Assembly (NCBI GenBank): GCA_903879765.1
Contig: CAIRMS010000216.1
Span: 1 to 24,119 of the forward strand
Source of the DNA: an uncultured Flavobacteriales bacterium
GTDB taxonomy: Bacteria; Bacteroidota; Bacteroidia; Flavobacteriales_D; Crocinitomicaceae
Direction of reading: 5' to 3'
Length of the DNA: 24,119 nucleotides
Part shown: positions 20,997 to 24,119 of the stretch, piece after piece
Layout of the letters: every line of letters starts with the position of its first letter
How positions within the stretch are numbered: the stretch's first letter is position 1
The notes under the pieces: generated by a model
What the model was told of the DNA's origin: nothing
Databases searched by the model: none
The model's input: only the letters and a program-made list of their open reading frames with translations
Translations under genes and position numbers: made by a program

Positions 20997-23900
20997 TTAG
21001 AATTTTAATTGAACACCACCCATGAATGTTTTTGCTTGCGGATAGAATCCGTAGTCAACTCCTGCAGAAAGCGCACCTGAAGAACCAAGATCAGGGTCGA
21101 ATCCTTGGTAACGTGTCAGTGTAAACAAGTTATTTGCAGATAAATAGATGCGGAATGAATCCACTTTGATTTTCTTTAGTTTCGCTGCAGAGAAGCTATA
21201 TCCGAGTTGAACGTTTTTCAAACGAGCAAATGAACCATCTTCAACGTAGTACGATGAGAACAAATTATTACGTGTAGCTTCTGTCGTCACACGTGGATTC
21301 TCATTTGTAGAACCTTCTCCAGTCCAACGATCAACCATATATCCTAATTGGTTTGCATAAGGTTGTTGACGTTCGTAGTTGCGAATGATTTCTTGTCCAA
21401 TCGCCGAATAAAGCATCCCTGAAAGGTCAAACGCTTTGTAGCGAACATTGAAAGAGAATCCGAATGTGAAATCTGGAATAGCTGATCCCAAGTACGTTTT
21501 GTCTGAATCATTGTTAAAGTTAATGACGCCATCACCGTTTTGATCAACAAAGATTAAATCTCCTGGTTTTGCTCCGTCTTGTACAACGGGAGAAGCATCA
21601 ATTTGTGCTTGAGTTTGATAGATTCCTGCTGTTTCATATCCAAAGAAATATCCGATTTCGTATCCCTCTTGGAAACGTGTAGCGATATCTCCTCCTACAC
21701 TAAATCCTGCACCTGGAATGTAATCAACTCCGTCTGGAACCTTTGTAACTTTATTTGTGATTGTAGTAACGTTAAAATTTAAGTCAGTAGAGAAATCTTT
21801 CTTCTTACGTAAATGGTAAGCAAATTCTAATTCAAGACCTTTATTAGAAACATTTCCGGCGTTGATTACTGGTGGATATCCACCAGGCCCGTATGAACCA
21901 ATGATTGCTGTTACGTCTGGTTGGAAAAGTAAATCAAACGTATTTTTAATGAAGTAATTGGTCGTAAAGTCTAGTTTTTTCCAGAAAGTGAAGTCAGCAC
22001 CGATGTTCAATTGACGTGTTGTTTCCCATTTCAAGTCTGGATTTGATGGTCGTCCAATTGCAACACCTTGCGTAATTAAATCGTCAAATACATATACTCC
22101 TTCTCCGTTTAATAAACCGCGGTAAGCGAAGTTAGGAATTTGGTCATTTCCTGAAACACCGTAGCTGATGCGAAGTTTCGCGTAGTCGATGAATTTCACT
22201 TTGAAGAAAGATTCTTCTGACATCAACCAACCTGCTGACGCTGTTGGAAAAATACCGTAACGACTATTCGCTCCAAACTTGCTTGATCCGTCACGTCTTA
22301 CGATACCGGAGAACATATATTTTTCTTTGTAGCTGTATTCCGCACGTAAGAACGAAGAAACTAAACGCTCAGTAAACTCCCATGACCCTACATTGTTTAA
22401 GAAACCACCTTGAGCCGTGTTCGCTGAAATGTCTGCATATGCAACGGAATTATTTGGGATTCCAAATGCAGTACCGTTTATAGAACTTCCTTCTCTTTGG
22501 AAGATAGAAATTCCCGCTGTTCCTTTGATTTTGTGTACTTCAGAGAATGTTCTTTCGTAGTTCAAGAAGCTTTCGTACGTTAAATCAACAAATGTAGAAC
22601 GATCTTCGTAAACAGCTGCTCCGCGGTCGATTTCTACACCCGGTGCAAGTTCTACCGTTGGAGATTCAAGATCGTCGTTAAGTGCTGTATTCGCATATTT
22701 TCCGTCACCATACCAAACAAGTGGGGAGAATACTTTTCCATCCACAAACGCAACATTGTAGTTGAAACGATTAGTGAAGGATAAATGGTCATTGAAGGTA
22801 TAAACAAACTCCTCTTTTCCAACAATTTTGTTAGCTGTGTTCCAATTGTATTGGTTTTGCATTTGCGCAATTGGATTAATGATGTCACTCACTTCTTCCA
22901 TGTAGGAGAATTGCCCATTTGGTTTGCGAATTGGAACATTCGGGAATGCGTTTATGGTGTTGTATAAAACAGATCCGATTCCGTTTTCAGGCAAGGTACT
23001 GCGCGCATCGTTGGAATAAAGTAATACAGAGTTCAATTTTAGTTTTGAGGACATATCCGTACTGAAGTTCAAACGTGCATTGTAACGAGAGAAATTCGAT
23101 TTAGGTCCACCAACGATACCGTCTTGATTAAAGTATCCAAGAGCAATAGAATAACGTGTATTCATTGTTCCGCCACTGATACTTAAATTGTGACTTTGAA
23201 TGGGAGCTGTTTGAAAAACAGAATCTTGCCAAGGCGTTCCAATACCCAAGTTTGTGTTGTTGAAAGGCATGTCTTGTCCACCCATGGCAAACATTTCATT
23301 TTTGATGACAGCATATTCTTGAGCGCTCAATAAATCTAGTTTTCTAGATGTTTGCTGCTGACCCCAATACGCGTTGTATTCTACTTGAGGCTTGCTATTG
23401 ATGTTTCCTTTTTTCGTTTCAACGATGATGACACCATTTGCTGCACGAACCCCGTAAATCCCTGCTGTAGCATCTTTTAGGACGTTAATTGATTTAATAT
23501 CGGATGGATTCAAAGCGTTTAATCCTTCCGAATCATACACAACTCCATCCACTAGGATTAATGGATCATTATCGCCAAATGTAGAAAGTCCACGAATACG
23601 GATGTTGGAAGAACCACCTGGTGACCCTGAGTTTGTTGCGATGTTTACACCGGCAACTTGTCCTTGTAAGGCTTGATCCACACGAGCTACGCTCATTTTT
23701 TCGATGTTCTCACCGTTTACTTTGGATGTTGCTCCGGTTACTTCTTTGCTTTTAGCCGTTCCGTATCCAACAACAACTTCCTGCTGGTTATTAACGATTT
23801 CAACAAGAACGATATCAAGATTACTTCTGCCATTTAAGGCAATTTCTTGTTTTTCATATCCAGTGAGTGTAAATAGAAGTGTGGAATTAGCAGCATCGCT

Positions 23901-24089
23901 TACTTTTAAACGGTAAAAACCTGTTCCATCTGTAGTTACACCTGTTGTAACTCCTTTGACTTGAACCTTGACAAAAGGTAATCCCACGTTTAGTTCGCTT
24001 TTTACGAAACCGGTGACTGACATTTCTTGTGAAAATGCTAGGCCACTAATTCCAATAAATAGCAGTTGAATGAATAGTTTTTTTATCAT
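20997..24089 (-). CDS. susC: SusC/RagA-family TonB-dependent outer-membrane transporter
   Basis: 1030 residues: signal peptide (1-20, cut before Q), a carboxypeptidase-regulatory-like domain (about 23-97), a TonB-box-like segment (EVVVGYGT, 104-111), a plug domain (about 115-228, with RIRGLSTFGDNDPLILVDGV and VLKDATAGIYGVRAANGVII) and a 22-strand barrel ending in ...GGVQLKF, with the C-terminal aromatic needed for outer-membrane insertion. Complete and of normal length. It imports oligosaccharides released by the GH16 enzyme using TonB energy. First gene of the operon; no HTCS, ECF sigma/anti-sigma or other regulator gene is in the window, and it has no N-terminal STN domain, so ECF-type sensing through this protein is unlikely. 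Confidence 0.97.
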   Translation of the reverse strand: MIKKLFIQLLFIGISGLAFSQEMSVTGFVKSELNVGLPFVKVQVKGVTTGVTTDGTGFYRLKVSDAANSTLLFTLTGYEKQEIALNGRSNLDIVLVEIVNNQQEVVVGYGTAKSKEVTGATSKVNGENIEKMSVARVDQALQGQVAGVNIATNSGSPGGSSNIRIRGLSTFGDNDPLILVDGVVYDSEGLNALNPSDIKSINVLKDATAGIYGVRAANGVIIVETKKGNINSKPQVEYNAYWGQQQTSRKLDLLSAQEYAVIKNEMFAMGGQDMPFNNTNLGIGTPWQDSVFQTAPIQSHNLSISGGTMNTRYSIALGYFNQDGIVGGPKSNFSRYNARLNFSTDMSSKLKLNSVLLYSNDARSTLPENGIGSVLYNTINAFPNVPIRKPNGQFSYMEEVSDIINPIAQMQNQYNWNTANKIVGKEEFVYTFNDHLSFTNRFNYNVAFVDGKVFSPLVWYGDGKYANTALNDDLESPTVELAPGVEIDRGAAVYEDRSTFVDLTYESFLNYERTFSEVHKIKGTAGISIFQREGSSINGTAFGIPNNSVAYADISANTAQGGFLNNVGSWEFTERLVSSFLRAEYSYKEKYMFSGIVRRDGSSKFGANSRYGIFPTASAGWLMSEESFFKVKFIDYAKLRISYGVSGNDQIPNFAYRGLLNGEGVYVFDDLITQGVAIGRPSNPDLKWETTRQLNIGADFTFWKKLDFTTNYFIKNTFDLLFQPDVTAIIGSYGPGGYPPVINAGNVSNKGLELEFAYHLRKKKDFSTDLNFNVTTITNKVTKVPDGVDYIPGAGFSVGGDIATRFQEGYEIGYFFGYETAGIYQTQAQIDASPVVQDGAKPGDLIFVDQNGDGVINFNNDSDKTYLGSAIPDFTFGFSFNVRYKAFDLSGMLYSAIGQEIIRNYERQQPYANQLGYMVDRWTGEGSTNENPRVTTEATRNNLFSSYYVEDGSFARLKNVQLGYSFSAAKLKKIKVDSFRIYLSANNLFTLTRYQGFDPDLGSSGALSAGVDYGFYPQAKTFMGGVQLKF

Positions 24090-24108
24090 TTTAGCTTAGT
24101 TAGTTGCG

Positions 24109-24116
24109 TAAATATA
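24109..24116 (-). promoter_or_regulatory. Putative -7 element of the susC operon
   Basis: TATATTTA on the minus strand is 7 of 8 to TAnnTTTG and lies about 20 bases before the susC ATG. The -33 region is beyond the window edge, so this is tentative. Confidence 0.35.
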
Positions 24117-24119
24117 AAA

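Noticed and set aside
21344..23916. Small ORFs inside susC on both strands
   Set aside because: The susC frame is intact over 1030 codons with all expected domains; the others are overlapping artefacts.

Overview
The window is a moderately AT-rich chromosomal segment of a Bacteroidota bacterium, most likely order Flavobacteriales; a Crocinitomicaceae/Fluviicola-like member is my best guess from protein style, not a proven placement. Pointers are TAnnTTTG-type -7 promoter elements, SusC/SusD outer-membrane proteins, two proteins with type IX secretion (T9SS) C-terminal sorting domains, duplicated cytochrome oxidase subunit III genes, and an almost complete lack of Shine-Dalgarno sequences. No tRNA, rRNA, CRISPR array, transposase or integrase was seen, and there is no gene-free stretch over about 150 bases.

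Layout. (1) 1-1124, minus strand: prs (PRPP synthase) followed by the start of the ribosomal protein L25/Ctc gene, cut by the window edge, with a well-formed promoter. (2) 1186-5030, plus strand: an ABC exporter whose true start is separated from its body by an 11-A tract that puts it out of frame, then an ATGA-coupled cytosolic substrate-binding-like protein, then a T9SS cargo protein that probably starts at a TTG inside its neighbour. A 37-residue membrane mini-ORF lies at 5145-5258. (3) 5264-13142, minus strand: a ten-gene cluster for late cytochrome c oxidase biogenesis, in transcription order heme O synthase, two subunit III proteins (each with a large non-membrane insertion), subunit IV, a SCO-like protein lacking the copper-ligand His, a canonical SCO1, a DUF420/CtaM-like protein, a DUF2231-like membrane protein, dCMP deaminase and an S41 C-terminal processing protease. 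Subunits I and II are not in the window. (4) 13173-13544: a small conserved unknown gene. (5) 13589-24116, minus strand: a compact beta-glucan (probably laminarin) utilisation locus: SusC, SusD, a PKD-bearing surface glycan-binding lipoprotein, a GH16 endo-glucanase lipoprotein and a GH3 beta-glucosidase lipoprotein, followed after a hairpin by a T9SS-secreted protein with two tandem carbohydrate-binding-like repeats, its own promoter and a strong terminator.

How the parts work together. In the glycan locus the GH16 lipoprotein would cut beta-1,3(-1,4)-glucan at the surface, SusD and the PKD protein would hold the pieces, SusC would import oligosaccharides with TonB energy, and the GH3 enzyme would release glucose. 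By hand alignment the N-terminal domain of the T9SS protein is homologous to the C-terminal domain of the PKD lipoprotein, which ties it to the same substrate. In the oxidase cluster CtaB makes heme O, and the SCO and DUF420 proteins would serve copper and assembly functions for a heme-copper oxidase.

The least expected observations are the A11 frame break in the exporter gene, the paired insertions in both subunit III proteins (one of them His-rich), the His-less SCO paralogue, the glycan-binding domain shared across two export systems, and -7 elements so close to start codons that several transcripts look leaderless or nearly so.
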